This document shows, piece by piece, positions 9,452-19,743 of a stretch of 64,000 nt of DNA. Made by a program: the position numbers and the translations under genes. Within the stretch, counting starts at the first letter, position 1, and each line of letters begins with the position of its first letter. This stretch comes from Bacillus sp. FJAT-14578 (GTDB lineage Bacteria > Bacillota > Bacilli > Bacillales > Bacillaceae_H), in the NCBI RefSeq assembly GCF_000504165.1, contig NZ_AYSE01000012.1, positions 1 to 64,000 on the forward strand, written 5' to 3'. A model generated the notes under the pieces. That model was not told the DNA's origin and did not search any database. It saw nothing but the letters and a program-made list of their open reading frames with translations.

Positions 9452-12400
9452 ATGCAAACAACATGGACCCCTAGTTTATTTAAAGATTACCATCTTCATG
9501 AACATGATGCCTGTGGAATTGTGTCGGTAATGGAAAAAACAAATAATCCTACAAAGGCTAATATCGACATGTGTATTAACGCTTTGACTACAATGAATCA
9601 CCGTGCCGGATTCGTAAATAATGAAGGTGATGGAATCGGCGTTCATATTGACCTGCCAAAAGCTTTGTGGAAAGAGAAGCTGGTTCAAGCCGGGCAAGAT
9701 TCAAGTTGGGTCGACTCTTCTTCCTTTGTGGTTGGGCATATCTTCATTTCAAAACATGCTAATGCAAACGATGTCAAAAAACAGGTGGCTTCCCTCTTCT
9801 CCCAAAAATCCTTCGCTATTGTGTACGAAGCTGATAATGTAGTGGACCCAAACGCTTTAGGCCCTCTTGCCCAAAATGAAGAACCTCATTTCTGGCAATT
9901 TGCTTTAACAACATCCATTACAGAAAATTTATCTAAAACATTATTCGAATTAATCATTGAAATCGAGCAAGATGAACAGGTGCATGTCGCCTCTTTAAGC
10001 AATTCCTATGCCGTTTATAAGGTGATGGGAGCGGGCAGCACATTGAGGCAGTTCTATCATGACCTGCAAAACCCGCTTATTGCGTCAACGATGACATTAG
10101 GACATAACCGTTATTCTACCAATACGTTAACAAGCTTCTTTCGTGTGCAGCCATTTAGTTTATTAGGACATAATGGTGAAATCAATACAGTGGCCAAATT
10201 GCGTGACGAAGCGAGAATGATGAACGTTCCTCTTACAAAAGGGGGAAGTGATTCACAAGATTTGGATCGAATCATTCAAACCTTGATTGCCCGTGACGGT
10301 TATTCTCTGTTTGAAACAGTAGATATCTTGTTCCCTCCGATTATTAACGAGATTAAATCATATCCTTCACATCTGCAAAATTTATACACGTATATTCGTG
10401 AAAGTTGGGGTCATTTCGCCCAAGGGCCTGCCGGTATTATTTCAAGATATGGGGACGAAGCTGTATTCAGTGTGGACGCTCTCGGACTGCGCCCTCTTTG
10501 GAAGCTTGAAACAGCTACCTCCTATCTATTCTCGTCGGAACCCGGAATTATTCCAAACAGTGAATACACGGCTGAACCAAAACCTTTGGCACCCGGCGAA
10601 AAAATCGGCCTGAAATGGAACAGCGAGGGTGTTATGGATGTCTACCATTATCCTGCTTTTCAAGAGGAAGTGTACAAGCGCTTTACAGCACGTATTCCAC
10701 TATCCAATGAAGCCGAACGGTTAACACCGCCAAAGTATGAGGAGCTCACCTTAGAAACGGCTCCATCCAAAGTATCGAACGGACAATACGCAGCATTTGG
10801 CTGGGACCGCGAACATATTCAATTGCTTGAACAAATGGCAGAAAAAGGAGCCGAGCCAATTCGCTCTCTTGGACATGATGCCCCCCTTGCAGCCATTGGT
10901 TCTTCCCGTAAAAATTTAGCGGATTTCATTAAAGAAAGTGTAGCTGTTGTTACAAACCCTGCAATTGACCGTGATCGTGAAACGGAACATTTTTCTACAA
11001 GGACTATCATTGGCAAACGTCCTTCTTTAACAAAGAATGAAGTTAAGAGCTATGTAGTAGAACTATCTTCTCCCTTGCTGGTTGAAGGAGAAATGGGTTA
11101 TAAATGTTCCTCATTGTTAGAACAGCCCTCTTATAACCAGCTAGTCCATGCTTATGAATCAAAAGGGCTCGTTCACTATTTATCAGCGACCTTTAGTGAA
11201 CAGGAAACACTAGAGCAAGCTTTAGACCGTTTAAAATCTGAAACCATTAACGCTGTACAGGAAGGAAAAACACTTATTATTCTTGATGATACAAAAGCCC
11301 ATCAAGACGGGTTGTTATGGATTGACCCCCATCTGATTACGTCCGCTGTCGACCAAGCACTTGTACAAAAACAACTGCGCCGCAATTGTACATTATTGCT
11401 TCGATCAGGTGCGATTCGATCTTTACATGATGTTATTGTGGCGTATGGATTAGGAGCTAACGCCATCAGCCCTTACTTATTATTCGCAACAGTCAGCGAG
11501 GAAGAAGTCCACCCTGTCATGAACTTATACCAATCTCTCGTAAAAGGATTGGAGAAAGTCATTTCTACCATTGGAATTCATGAACTTCGAGGATATGGCC
11601 GACTCTTTTCTTCCATCGGGCTGCATGAAGATATCGCTTCCGTGTTGAATGTGGTTAACTTCTTCGGGTCAGATCAATTAAAATATGACTTTCATGCCTT
11701 AAAAGAAGATGCACAGACAAGAGCCCAAGAATTTCAAGATGAAAAAGCAAGACCCGGAAAAACATTCCACCTATTCCCTAGGGTTTGGAAAGCCATCGGC
11801 GAAGTAGCGCAAACAGGCTCTTATGAGTCCTATCGCGAAAAATTAACCGAACTGGAAGAGAACAGTTCCACTACCATTCGACATTTGACCGATTTAGTTC
11901 CGGCAGCCAAAGCAACATCACCGGAAAAAGTTGACATCGGCGTAGGGGAACACAGCTTACCGTTTATCATCGCATCCATGTCTTTCGGTTCTCAAAACGA
12001 AATCGCCTTCCGTGCTTACGCGGAAGCAGCAGACCGTTTAAACATGATTAGTTTAAATGGTGAAGGCGGCGAAATTAAGGATATGCTCGGCAAATATCCG
12101 CGTACCCGCGGACAGCAAGTTGCCTCTGGACGTTTTGGTGTCAACGCAGAACTCTTGAATTCTTCTAATCTTTTGGAAATCAAAATAGGGCAAGGAGCAA
12201 AACCGGGGGAAGGCGGTCACTTACCAGCTTCCAAAGTTACAGCGAAGATTGCAGAAGCACGTAATGCAACCATTGGATCTGATTTAATTTCACCGTCCAA
12301 TAACCATGACATTTACTCCATTGAAGATTTGGCTCAAATGATCGCCGAGCTAAAGACAGCAAATGATCAGGCAAGAGTGGCTGTTAAGGTACCGGTCGTT

Positions 12401-13921
12401 CCAAACATCGGTACGATTGCTGTCGGAATTGCCAAAGCAGGTGCGGATATTATTACATTAAGCGGATTTGATGGAGGTACGGGGGCTGCCCGTATTCATG
12501 CCCTTCAATACGTTGGATTGCCCGTTGAAATCGGGGTAAAAGCTGCCCATAACGCACTTTTAGAAGCCGGACTGCGTCATGAAGTAGAGATTTGGGCCGA
12601 CGGAGGCATTAAAAGTGCCCTTGACGTTATGAAAGTGATGTTGTTAGGAGCAAACCGCATCGGTTTCGGTACCCTTTCCATGATTGCGATCGGCTGTACG
12701 ACCTGTCGCGGCTGTCACTTGGATACATGCCATGTGGGAATCGCTACACAAATTGAATCAGAAGCACAGGCAAAAGAACACGGTCTGCGCCGTTTTGTTC
12801 CTCGCCAGCTAGACGGAGCTGTTCAAGGATTAATGAACTTGTTTACAGCGTTCGGTGATGAACTTAAGCGTCTGACTGCCAGCCTTGGATTTGAACGTCT
12901 GCAAGACATCGTGGGACGGTCTGATTTACTCACGCAAGTACGCGGCACAGATTTAATGGATTTAACGTATTTGCTGAAAACTTTGGATATCCAACCGTTT
13001 GCCAAACAGGAAATCGCGGCAAGCAGCGAACAACCAAGACTAAGCGCAGCAGTCGGCGCAGAATATTTAGATTTTGACGTAGAGGACTTAGGAAAGTCAC
13101 GCGAATATGAAGCTGTCACATCTGAACAGCGAATTCTGGGAAGTCGTGTATCTTGCCATCGAGTGCGTAACCGCTTGGATGGCTCCTATCATAAACTTCC
13201 AAGCATTAAACTTCAGTATAAAGACGGTTCAATCCCTGGAAACGGTCTAGGTGCTTATAATAGCGCAGGAATCGATATTGAAGTGGCGGGCGGAGCCCAA
13301 GATGGAACAGGCAAAACCTCCATTGGAGGCAATATTTTCGTCTTTAAATCAAAAGGAATAGATGGAAACTATTACAATGGTTCAGTCGGAAAAGGCTTTG
13401 GCTATGGAGCGCAAAAAGGACTGCTTGCTGTACAAGGCAACGCCGATGCAAGAGCCGGTATTCGTCTATCTGGTGCCGATATGATCATTGGCGGCAAATT
13501 ACACAGCGCTATTCCTGAAGAAGAGCATGGAAATATTGGTGTAAACGCCAATATTAAAGGCTTCGCATTCGAATACATGACAAACGGAAGAGGTCTTGTT
13601 TTAGGGGACCCGGGTCCATGGATTTGTGCAGGGATGACGGGCGGTGTCGTATACTTAAGACATCAGCCTGAAATGGGGCTAACAAAAGAAGCACTACAGC
13701 GACGTATTGCCAAAGGGGCAAAAGTAAGCATTATGCCATTGAGCAAAAAAGGCATAAGTGATGTGACAGAGCTTTTAACCATTTACCGTGATGCGTTAAA
13801 TACACAAGGCCAAACAGAAGAAGCAAAAGAAATCGACACACTTCTTCAACAGCCGGAGCACTACTTCCTGCAAGTCATTCCAACAAAAGAACAAGCAGAT
13901 CCTTCCGTTTCAACTGAATAA
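9452..13921 (+). CDS. Glutamate synthase (GOGAT) large subunit, without an adjacent small subunit
   Basis: The 1489-aa enzyme makes glutamate from glutamine and 2-oxoglutarate. The class II glutaminase domain starts at Cys21 (HEHDACGIVS) after a short propeptide. The central domain, the FMN-binding synthase domain (about 800-1180) and the GxGxG C-terminal domain (about 1230-1430) follow. The 3Fe-4S cysteines 1082, 1088 and 1093 keep the C-x5-C-x4-C spacing. There is no gltB/gltD-type small subunit beside it, unlike the gltAB pair of B. subtilis. It may use ferredoxin or a small subunit encoded elsewhere. An in-frame stop 10 bp upstream fixes the ATG as the first possible start. Confidence 0.92.
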   Translation: MQTTWTPSLFKDYHLHEHDACGIVSVMEKTNNPTKANIDMCINALTTMNHRAGFVNNEGDGIGVHIDLPKALWKEKLVQAGQDSSWVDSSSFVVGHIFISKHANANDVKKQVASLFSQKSFAIVYEADNVVDPNALGPLAQNEEPHFWQFALTTSITENLSKTLFELIIEIEQDEQVHVASLSNSYAVYKVMGAGSTLRQFYHDLQNPLIASTMTLGHNRYSTNTLTSFFRVQPFSLLGHNGEINTVAKLRDEARMMNVPLTKGGSDSQDLDRIIQTLIARDGYSLFETVDILFPPIINEIKSYPSHLQNLYTYIRESWGHFAQGPAGIISRYGDEAVFSVDALGLRPLWKLETATSYLFSSEPGIIPNSEYTAEPKPLAPGEKIGLKWNSEGVMDVYHYPAFQEEVYKRFTARIPLSNEAERLTPPKYEELTLETAPSKVSNGQYAAFGWDREHIQLLEQMAEKGAEPIRSLGHDAPLAAIGSSRKNLADFIKESVAVVTNPAIDRDRETEHFSTRTIIGKRPSLTKNEVKSYVVELSSPLLVEGEMGYKCSSLLEQPSYNQLVHAYESKGLVHYLSATFSEQETLEQALDRLKSETINAVQEGKTLIILDDTKAHQDGLLWIDPHLITSAVDQALVQKQLRRNCTLLLRSGAIRSLHDVIVAYGLGANAISPYLLFATVSEEEVHPVMNLYQSLVKGLEKVISTIGIHELRGYGRLFSSIGLHEDIASVLNVVNFFGSDQLKYDFHALKEDAQTRAQEFQDEKARPGKTFHLFPRVWKAIGEVAQTGSYESYREKLTELEENSSTTIRHLTDLVPAAKATSPEKVDIGVGEHSLPFIIASMSFGSQNEIAFRAYAEAADRLNMISLNGEGGEIKDMLGKYPRTRGQQVASGRFGVNAELLNSSNLLEIKIGQGAKPGEGGHLPASKVTAKIAEARNATIGSDLISPSNNHDIYSIEDLAQMIAELKTANDQARVAVKVPVVPNIGTIAVGIAKAGADIITLSGFDGGTGAARIHALQYVGLPVEIGVKAAHNALLEAGLRHEVEIWADGGIKSALDVMKVMLLGANRIGFGTLSMIAIGCTTCRGCHLDTCHVGIATQIESEAQAKEHGLRRFVPRQLDGAVQGLMNLFTAFGDELKRLTASLGFERLQDIVGRSDLLTQVRGTDLMDLTYLLKTLDIQPFAKQEIAASSEQPRLSAAVGAEYLDFDVEDLGKSREYEAVTSEQRILGSRVSCHRVRNRLDGSYHKLPSIKLQYKDGSIPGNGLGAYNSAGIDIEVAGGAQDGTGKTSIGGNIFVFKSKGIDGNYYNGSVGKGFGYGAQKGLLAVQGNADARAGIRLSGADMIIGGKLHSAIPEEEHGNIGVNANIKGFAFEYMTNGRGLVLGDPGPWICAGMTGGVVYLRHQPEMGLTKEALQRRIAKGAKVSIMPLSKKGISDVTELLTIYRDALNTQGQTEEAKEIDTLLQQPEHYFLQVIPTKEQADPSVSTE

Positions 13922-13950
13922 TCCAAAATACCCTATTGGTAAAAATAATC

Positions 13951-13988
13951 GAAAAATCCCGCAAATTGGCGGGATTTTTCTTTTTTCT
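13951..13988 (+). terminator. Terminator after glutamate synthase
   Basis: The stem GAAAAATCCCGC / GCGGGATTTTTC has a 6-nt loop and is followed by a T-run. Confidence 0.88.
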
Positions 13989-14099
13989 TCTCTTGATATC
14001 AGGCTATAAACCTTGTATATTATGTTATTGTTTACTTTAAATCTAATTGGATAATAACTAACTAAAGATTATTTTAGAGGAAAGGAATTTTAAACCCAC

Positions 14100-15188
14100 A
14101 TGAAACTTGGTGCCCGCATTTTAAAAACGGGAATTGCCATCACCCTTGCTACCTTATTAGCGCATCAACTGCAGCTCCCCTCTCCGGTTTTTGCTGCAAT
14201 CGCTGCTGTATTTGCCATTCAACCGTCGATTTATCGTTCTTATTTATCTGTATTGGAGCAACTCCAGGCAAATATTATTGGAGCTATTTTGGCCATTATC
14301 TTCGTATTAATTTTTGGGAACAATCCTTTTATTATTGGATTAACGGCTGTCATCGTCATTTCGATTAATTTAAAGCTAAAAATCGAAAATACGATTGGTC
14401 TGGCCCTCGTCACTGTCATTGCCATCATGGAAAATACAAGCGAACAGTTCATCGAATTTGCCATTATTCGCTTTTTGACGATTATGCTCGGAGTCTTATC
14501 TGCTTTTATAGTCAACCTCGTTTTCATTCCTCCCAAGTATGAAACGAAGCTTTATTATAAAATCGTAGATACAACAGAGGAAATCATTAAATGGACCCGT
14601 ATGAACATCCGCCAGGCTTCTGAATATACGTTATTGAAGGAAGACATCGAGCGGATTAAGGAAAAAATGAACAAAATGGAACTGCTGTTTACTCTTTATA
14701 AAGAAGAAAGAATCTATAAGAAAAAGAAAGTTTTTGTTAAGTCACGAAAACTGGTTCTTTTTCGCCAAATGATTGTCACTACAACGAGAGCATTAGGAAC
14801 ATTGAAGCTTTTGCATCGTCTCGAACACGATATGCATCGTATGCCAAAGACGTTTCAACACCTTATTAGATCAGAAATTGATTGTTTATTAACATACCAT
14901 GAGCAAGTAATGTTAAAGTTTGTCGGGAAAATCAAAACACAATTTTCAGAAACCATGGCCAATGAAGTATGCAGCAGCAAACGAGCACTAATTGATCACT
15001 TCATGAAGCAAAAGCTCTTTGAGGATGAAGAAGAAAATAAAATGGTCTATCATCTCTTCCCTCTTGTCTCAGCCATCGTTGAGTACAGTGAACAATTAGA
15101 GCACCTCGACAAACTCATTGACAGCTTCCATAGTTATCATAAAGAAGTCAATGAATTTGATATCCAAGAGAAACAGGAGAATGAATAA
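14100..15188 (+). CDS. Aromatic acid exporter family (ArAE/FUSC-like) membrane protein
   Basis: The 362-aa protein has an N-terminal membrane half (about residues 1-145, six short hydrophobic segments with AAIAAVFAIQPSIYRS). The C-terminal half is soluble and helical. This is the ArAE_1 layout of Bacillus aromatic acid exporter family proteins such as YqjA. Function in this group is mostly inferred, and a role in exporting aromatic acids is only suggestive given the phenylacetate genes nearby. The ribosome site AGAGGAAAGGAA lies somewhat far (about 12 nt) from the ATG. It is transcribed alone and converges on the amine oxidase gene. Confidence 0.8.
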   Translation: MKLGARILKTGIAITLATLLAHQLQLPSPVFAAIAAVFAIQPSIYRSYLSVLEQLQANIIGAILAIIFVLIFGNNPFIIGLTAVIVISINLKLKIENTIGLALVTVIAIMENTSEQFIEFAIIRFLTIMLGVLSAFIVNLVFIPPKYETKLYYKIVDTTEEIIKWTRMNIRQASEYTLLKEDIERIKEKMNKMELLFTLYKEERIYKKKKVFVKSRKLVLFRQMIVTTTRALGTLKLLHRLEHDMHRMPKTFQHLIRSEIDCLLTYHEQVMLKFVGKIKTQFSETMANEVCSSKRALIDHFMKQKLFEDEEENKMVYHLFPLVSAIVEYSEQLEHLDKLIDSFHSYHKEVNEFDIQEKQENE

Positions 15189-15275
15189 AAATCAGTTAAT
15201 TATGTTTTTATTTTCTACCAAAACCCTTTAAACAAAGACTCATCAACTGAGTTCCAGTGTTTTGTTTTTAAACTG

Positions 15276-15336
15276 AAATGAACCGTCAAGTAATCCTTGA
15301 TTTTACTGGATTTCTCATGACGGTTCGCTTTCAGAC
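15276..15336. repeat. Family A repeat, partial copy (A1a)
   Basis: This copy carries only the first hairpin of family A, with ends AACCGTCA and TGACGGTT enclosing the shared centre TTTTACTGGATTT. It lies directly before a complete copy. Confidence 0.75.
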
Positions 15337-15344
15337 GGGCGGGG

Positions 15345-15496
15345 CTGTCTCATAAATTCCAAATCGATTGCAAAAAAGAATTTTTATTGAAAAGGACCGT
15401 CACTGAATTCCTTGGGTTTACTGGATTTCCATGACGGGCCCTTTCTAGGGGATGACCCCAAAGGTATATCTTTTATACCTTTGGGGTCATCCTCTA
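15345..15496. repeat. Family A repeat, complete copy (A1b)
   Basis: It opens with GGGGCTGTCTCATAA. Hairpin 1 is GGACCGTCA/TGACGGGCC and hairpin 2 is GATGACCCCAAAGGTAT / ATACCTTTGGGGTCATC. It lies between convergent genes, and hairpin 2 may end transcription of the amine oxidase gene. Similar units occur at 28.4, 43.1, 49.6, 50.4 and 57.3 kb. Confidence 0.85.
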
Positions 15497-15501
15497 CCTC
15501 A

Positions 15502-17814
15502 TTATTTTGAATCTTTTTTAGGTAAATCTAATGTTGGTGTACGATCAAAGAAGTTCCAAGGTTTTAACATCGCATGTACCCATTCTGTTGGCATCATCGG
15601 CCATTCTTCAGCACGTGCTACATGAGTTGCTCCTGTGGTCATCCATACAACATTATCCGTATTTTCAATTGAACCATTATCCGCTGTATATTGCTTTAAT
15701 CCAGTATCGGTTTTACTGCGGTTAGGGTATTTTCCTTCCGGGTACCGTTCATTAGGATCATAGTTCGTTACCCAAATTTGTTTATCCATAAAGTTGACTC
15801 GTTTTAAAAGCCAATCATCTTCACTAAATAATGCTCCTTTGGCAATTGGATGAGTTCCGCCTGCAAAAGGTATAATTTGATAAGAGACAGGATTTCCCAC
15901 TTTGTTTTCTTTATTAACATTACTTAATAAGCGAATGGTTGACGGATCAAACTTTTGAATAGCCTCTTTTTCAGTTGTCACTGTTTTCTTCTCAGTAACC
16001 ATGACACTCTTACGAGGGCCGCCATCTTGATTTTTTTCTACTTTTGGGTTAATTTCCGTTAATGAATTTTTCTCGCCATCGACATCCAAATCAAGTCTGA
16101 AATTGTAAATATGCTGGTGAGTTGTCCCTACAATGTTGTTATCGAGTAATGTACCATACCGTGTATCATCCTCAGCGGTTTCATCATGCATCGTTTTTGT
16201 TTGAACGCCTTTTACAGCTTCTATACCAGATGCTCCTACATCAATTTTAATGGTTCCATTTTGTGATAAAACCCAATCAAAGATATAATCATAGTTTCCT
16301 ATTGTGCTAATCCAGCGCATAACTAATTCACGACGTTCGCGGCTCTGATTTTCTTCTGTAAATGTAGCAAGGTCGGCATGTTTATATTCCGGACCCGCAT
16401 ACTGCTCAAAAACAGCGATAGCATTTTTTATCGTGTAAGGATTTCCTGCATTATCAGCAATCGTCGCATCAAGCAGTAAGGCATTTTCTGGTACATCTGT
16501 TCCTAATTCAAGAGGTGCAGTTAATTGCCCCATTCCATAGTCACCAGCATCTAAATAGGATTTAAAATACCATCCAACATCTGGATCTCCATAAGGAACG
16601 ATCATCCCGCCCAGTGATCCCTCATACATAATTTTTCTTTTTTTACCATGATCTTTATAAGTAACAGTTGATAATACAGGTCCTACACGTGTATCTAAAC
16701 GTAAGTGAAAATCCCAATTCTGCCAACTGATTGTATTTCCTTTAACCTGATAGTTCTTGCCTTTAGGCTCTGTAATAGTAAGGGGCTTTACATCTACTTT
16801 GTCCGTATAATCTCTCCCATCGTAAGCATTTAATTGCATTGGAACCGGGATGACCCCTTCATCTTCTACTTTAATAACTTTCTTCTTTTCAAGGTCCACA
16901 ACCGCAACTAAATTTTCGATTGGATGCGCCCAAAAATTCCCGTCACCAGTATTTAAATAGGAAACAACCTTCAACAAACGTTGGTCATGCTTCAGACCGT
17001 CTTCTCCCTCAAAATAACCAACTGTTAACGGTGTAGCTACAACTTTTTTTATTTCCTCTATACCGCGTTTCTTAAGTGCCTTTGCAAACTCCGCACTTGA
17101 TTCGATAGCAGCTTGGACAGCGGCAAAATCATCGACCATAACCATGCCATGGACGCCATTGATTTCATTCCAGGAGACTAGTTTTTTTGTTGATAGATTA
17201 ACTTCTCCTTCAATTACTTGCTTACCATCTAATGCAATAAATTCTGCTTTTCTAACAAATGTTTCGCTTTTATTCTTATCAAAAGTCCAATCCCAGACTT
17301 GTTTTTTATCAGGTAGTTTTAATGTAATTTCTGTAAAACGAAGACTCTCCTGATATTTTCCTGCCTTTTTTAATACATTTACGACACCTTCAATTTCTTT
17401 CGGCGTTAATGGGTCAAGCGGATGGGCACCACCTTCTATTTGAACGGTTTGGTCGAGTTTAGGAAAAACTTCGTTTATAAAATGGTGAGACACATAGACT
17501 TTTCCATCTTTTTTTGTTACGGGTACTTCTAATTTAATCACATCACCATTAACATTCGCTTTATTAGAATCAGGCTTTATCTTTATTACTGTATCGTCTT
17601 TTTTGATTGTGATCGTATCTGAGAAAAAACTCCAAAAATTTGATTTAACAGTTGCATCAGTACCCTCTAAGGCAGCTTCTAACTCAACTAATTCCACTTC
17701 ACCGCCGTGAGCAAATGCCCTATTATTATAAAGTGATGAGAAAGAAGAGAGTATCAGCATTAGTACAGTAATGATAATGATTCCTGCCTTCATAAGACTT
17801 TTCTTTATTTTCAT
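15502..17814 (-). CDS. tynA: Secreted copper-containing amine oxidase (tyramine/phenylethylamine oxidase)
   Basis: This enzyme oxidises primary amines such as 2-phenylethylamine and tyramine to aldehydes, H2O2 and ammonia. The 770-aa protein has a signal peptide (cleavage near AFA-HG, residue 35), a copper-amine-oxidase N-terminal domain and the catalytic domain. The TPQ precursor is Tyr508 in TIGNYDY. The likely catalytic base is Asp422 in YLDAGDYGMG. Likely copper ligands are His566 and His568 (HQH) and His731 (GATHVARAEEWP). All key residues are present. Phrases such as TEWVHAMLKPWNFFD match enterobacterial TynA/MaoA. The aldehyde dehydrogenase just upstream on the same strand would use its product. 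Confidence 0.95.
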   Translation of the reverse strand: MKIKKSLMKAGIIIITVLMLILSSFSSLYNNRAFAHGGEVELVELEAALEGTDATVKSNFWSFFSDTITIKKDDTVIKIKPDSNKANVNGDVIKLEVPVTKKDGKVYVSHHFINEVFPKLDQTVQIEGGAHPLDPLTPKEIEGVVNVLKKAGKYQESLRFTEITLKLPDKKQVWDWTFDKNKSETFVRKAEFIALDGKQVIEGEVNLSTKKLVSWNEINGVHGMVMVDDFAAVQAAIESSAEFAKALKKRGIEEIKKVVATPLTVGYFEGEDGLKHDQRLLKVVSYLNTGDGNFWAHPIENLVAVVDLEKKKVIKVEDEGVIPVPMQLNAYDGRDYTDKVDVKPLTITEPKGKNYQVKGNTISWQNWDFHLRLDTRVGPVLSTVTYKDHGKKRKIMYEGSLGGMIVPYGDPDVGWYFKSYLDAGDYGMGQLTAPLELGTDVPENALLLDATIADNAGNPYTIKNAIAVFEQYAGPEYKHADLATFTEENQSRERRELVMRWISTIGNYDYIFDWVLSQNGTIKIDVGASGIEAVKGVQTKTMHDETAEDDTRYGTLLDNNIVGTTHQHIYNFRLDLDVDGEKNSLTEINPKVEKNQDGGPRKSVMVTEKKTVTTEKEAIQKFDPSTIRLLSNVNKENKVGNPVSYQIIPFAGGTHPIAKGALFSEDDWLLKRVNFMDKQIWVTNYDPNERYPEGKYPNRSKTDTGLKQYTADNGSIENTDNVVWMTTGATHVARAEEWPMMPTEWVHAMLKPWNFFDRTPTLDLPKKDSK

Positions 17815-17852
17815 AAGTGTATTCCTTTCATTTTCTTTTTTACCATCATTAA

Positions 17853-17935
17853 ATAAAGGAAACTTCCATCAGTGGGTTGCTCTTCTCCCCTACTGATGGC
17901 TAATTGATCTTTTCGGGCTTTTACGGGATAAAATT
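17853..17935. repeat. Family B repeat, shortened copy (B1)
   Basis: It begins ATAAAGGAAACTTCCATC, identical to the left end of the copy at 49.4 kb. It has a CCATCAGTGGG / CCCTACTGATGG hairpin and ends GGGCTTTTACGGGATAAAA. It lies between the aldehyde dehydrogenase and amine oxidase genes. Confidence 0.75.
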
Positions 17936-18004
17936 GTTAGTACAAAGCAGCCGGTTATTATTTTTAAAAGAGCAATTGATGTTGTAATTGCTCTTTCTAT
18001 GACT

Positions 18005-19474
18005 CTAGAAACCGTACCAGTTTAATTTTTCTTTACTTAAATCAACCCAGACATGTTTCGTTTTTGTATACATGTTTAATGCTTCAACACCAAGCTCACG
18101 TCCAAATCCGCTTTGCTTATTCCCGCCAAAAGGAGCCGTACTGTCCAGCATACTATATGTGTTTACATAAACTGTTCCCGCATTTAGCCCTCTTGCCATA
18201 CGCAGGGATCTTGATAAATCGTTTGTCCATACTCCAGAAGCAAGACCGTAAATTGTGTTATTTGCTTTTGATAATGCATCTTCTTCATCGGCAAAAGGAA
18301 TAATAGAGACAACTGGTCCAAAAATCTCCTCTTTTGCGATCGTCATATCATTACTTACATCTGTAAAAACCGTTGGTGTATAGAAGAATCCTCCCCCCAA
18401 TGATTGATTCCTCTTACCGCCTGTTACAAGCTTTGCCCCTTCATCCTGTCCAATTTGAACATAACGCTCAATGACATTCAGCTGTTGCTCGGATACTTGA
18501 GGACCCATTTGCGTAGAAGGGTCAAGCGGGTTTCCAACTCGAATAGATTCTACTTTTGAAACAAAGCGATCAACGAACGTGTCATAAATACTCTTTTGGA
18601 CAAACAGTCTTGATCCTGCTGCACATACTTGTCCCTGAGCAAAGTAAATCCCAAATAATGAACCATTCACTGCTTCTTCTATATCAGCATCCTCAAATAC
18701 GATGTTAGGTGATTTCCCTCCCAGTTCCAAAGACACTGGGCGCAAATTGTTACTTGCCGCTCTCATAATCAGTTTTCCTGTCGCCGTTGAACCTGTGAAA
18801 GCAATCTTATCTACATCCGGGTGAGAAGATAACGCCGCACCTGCACCAGAACCGCGTCCGTTTACGACGTTAATTACTCCATCCGGGATGCCTGCTTCTT
18901 GCATTAATCTTGCTAACTCTAGAATGCTGATAGGTGTTTGTTCAGCAGGTTTGATAACGATCGTATTTCCAGCTGCCAAAGCAGGGGCCAACTTCCACAT
19001 GGTTAGCATAATCGGGAAGTTCCAGGGAACGATAGCTCCAATGACACCGATCGGCTCACGTAGTGTAAAGTTAAAACGATTGTTGGGCGATGCTAATGTA
19101 TCCCCTTGAATCTTATTAGCCATGCCTGCATAGAACTCCAATACATCAATAGCTGCTGGAATGGCAATCATCTTTGTTTCATTAATAGTCAACCCATTAT
19201 CATTTGATTCTGTCTCAGCCAAGTAATCTAAGTTTTTCCATAGCTTCTGAGCTACCTTATACAATAAACGGCCACGGTCACTAGGCGCCATGGAACTCCA
19301 AGGGCCTGATTCGAATGCCTTGCGTGCCGCTTTTACAGCTAGATCTACATCTTTTTCGTCACCTTCAGCTATAATTCCATTGATTTCTCCCGTTGCTGGG
19401 TTAATGGACTCAAATGTTTTGCCAGATTGTGAATCTACCCATTGACCATCAATGAATGATTGATATTTCTTCAT
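18005..19474 (-). CDS. feaB: Phenylacetaldehyde dehydrogenase-type aldehyde dehydrogenase
   Basis: The 489-aa NAD-dependent dehydrogenase has all catalytic residues: Asn152 in PWNFP, Glu250 in SLELGGKSPN and Cys284 in GQVCAAGSRL. The cofactor motif GSTATGK is also present. The length fits the family. Its place upstream of the copper amine oxidase on the same strand suggests it oxidises phenylacetaldehyde to phenylacetate (FeaB/PadA role). That substrate is inferred from context, not from a diagnostic residue. GGGAGAGATGAGTA supports the start. A two-component system lies divergently upstream. Confidence 0.85.
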   Translation of the reverse strand: MKKYQSFIDGQWVDSQSGKTFESINPATGEINGIIAEGDEKDVDLAVKAARKAFESGPWSSMAPSDRGRLLYKVAQKLWKNLDYLAETESNDNGLTINETKMIAIPAAIDVLEFYAGMANKIQGDTLASPNNRFNFTLREPIGVIGAIVPWNFPIMLTMWKLAPALAAGNTIVIKPAEQTPISILELARLMQEAGIPDGVINVVNGRGSGAGAALSSHPDVDKIAFTGSTATGKLIMRAASNNLRPVSLELGGKSPNIVFEDADIEEAVNGSLFGIYFAQGQVCAAGSRLFVQKSIYDTFVDRFVSKVESIRVGNPLDPSTQMGPQVSEQQLNVIERYVQIGQDEGAKLVTGGKRNQSLGGGFFYTPTVFTDVSNDMTIAKEEIFGPVVSIIPFADEEDALSKANNTIYGLASGVWTNDLSRSLRMARGLNAGTVYVNTYSMLDSTAPFGGNKQSGFGRELGVEALNMYTKTKHVWVDLSKEKLNWYGF

Positions 19475-19743
19475 TACTCATCTCTCCCTGTAAATTTCTT
19501 TATAAAGCTTATCGAAATGCCCCTATACATCTCGGCTCTTATAACTTCTATTTTATCGGTCTACTATATTTCATTTTCTTCCTCCCCCAGTTCTTCTGCC
19601 TTATTTTTGGCTATTATAAAAGACGAAGTTAAAGAATTATCAAAATTATGTTAAAATTTTAGTAAAAATACTTTAAATACCTCTTACTTTTTGAACAGGA
19701 AACAATTTAGACAAAATATACGCTTTAAGGAAAGGAGATAAAT

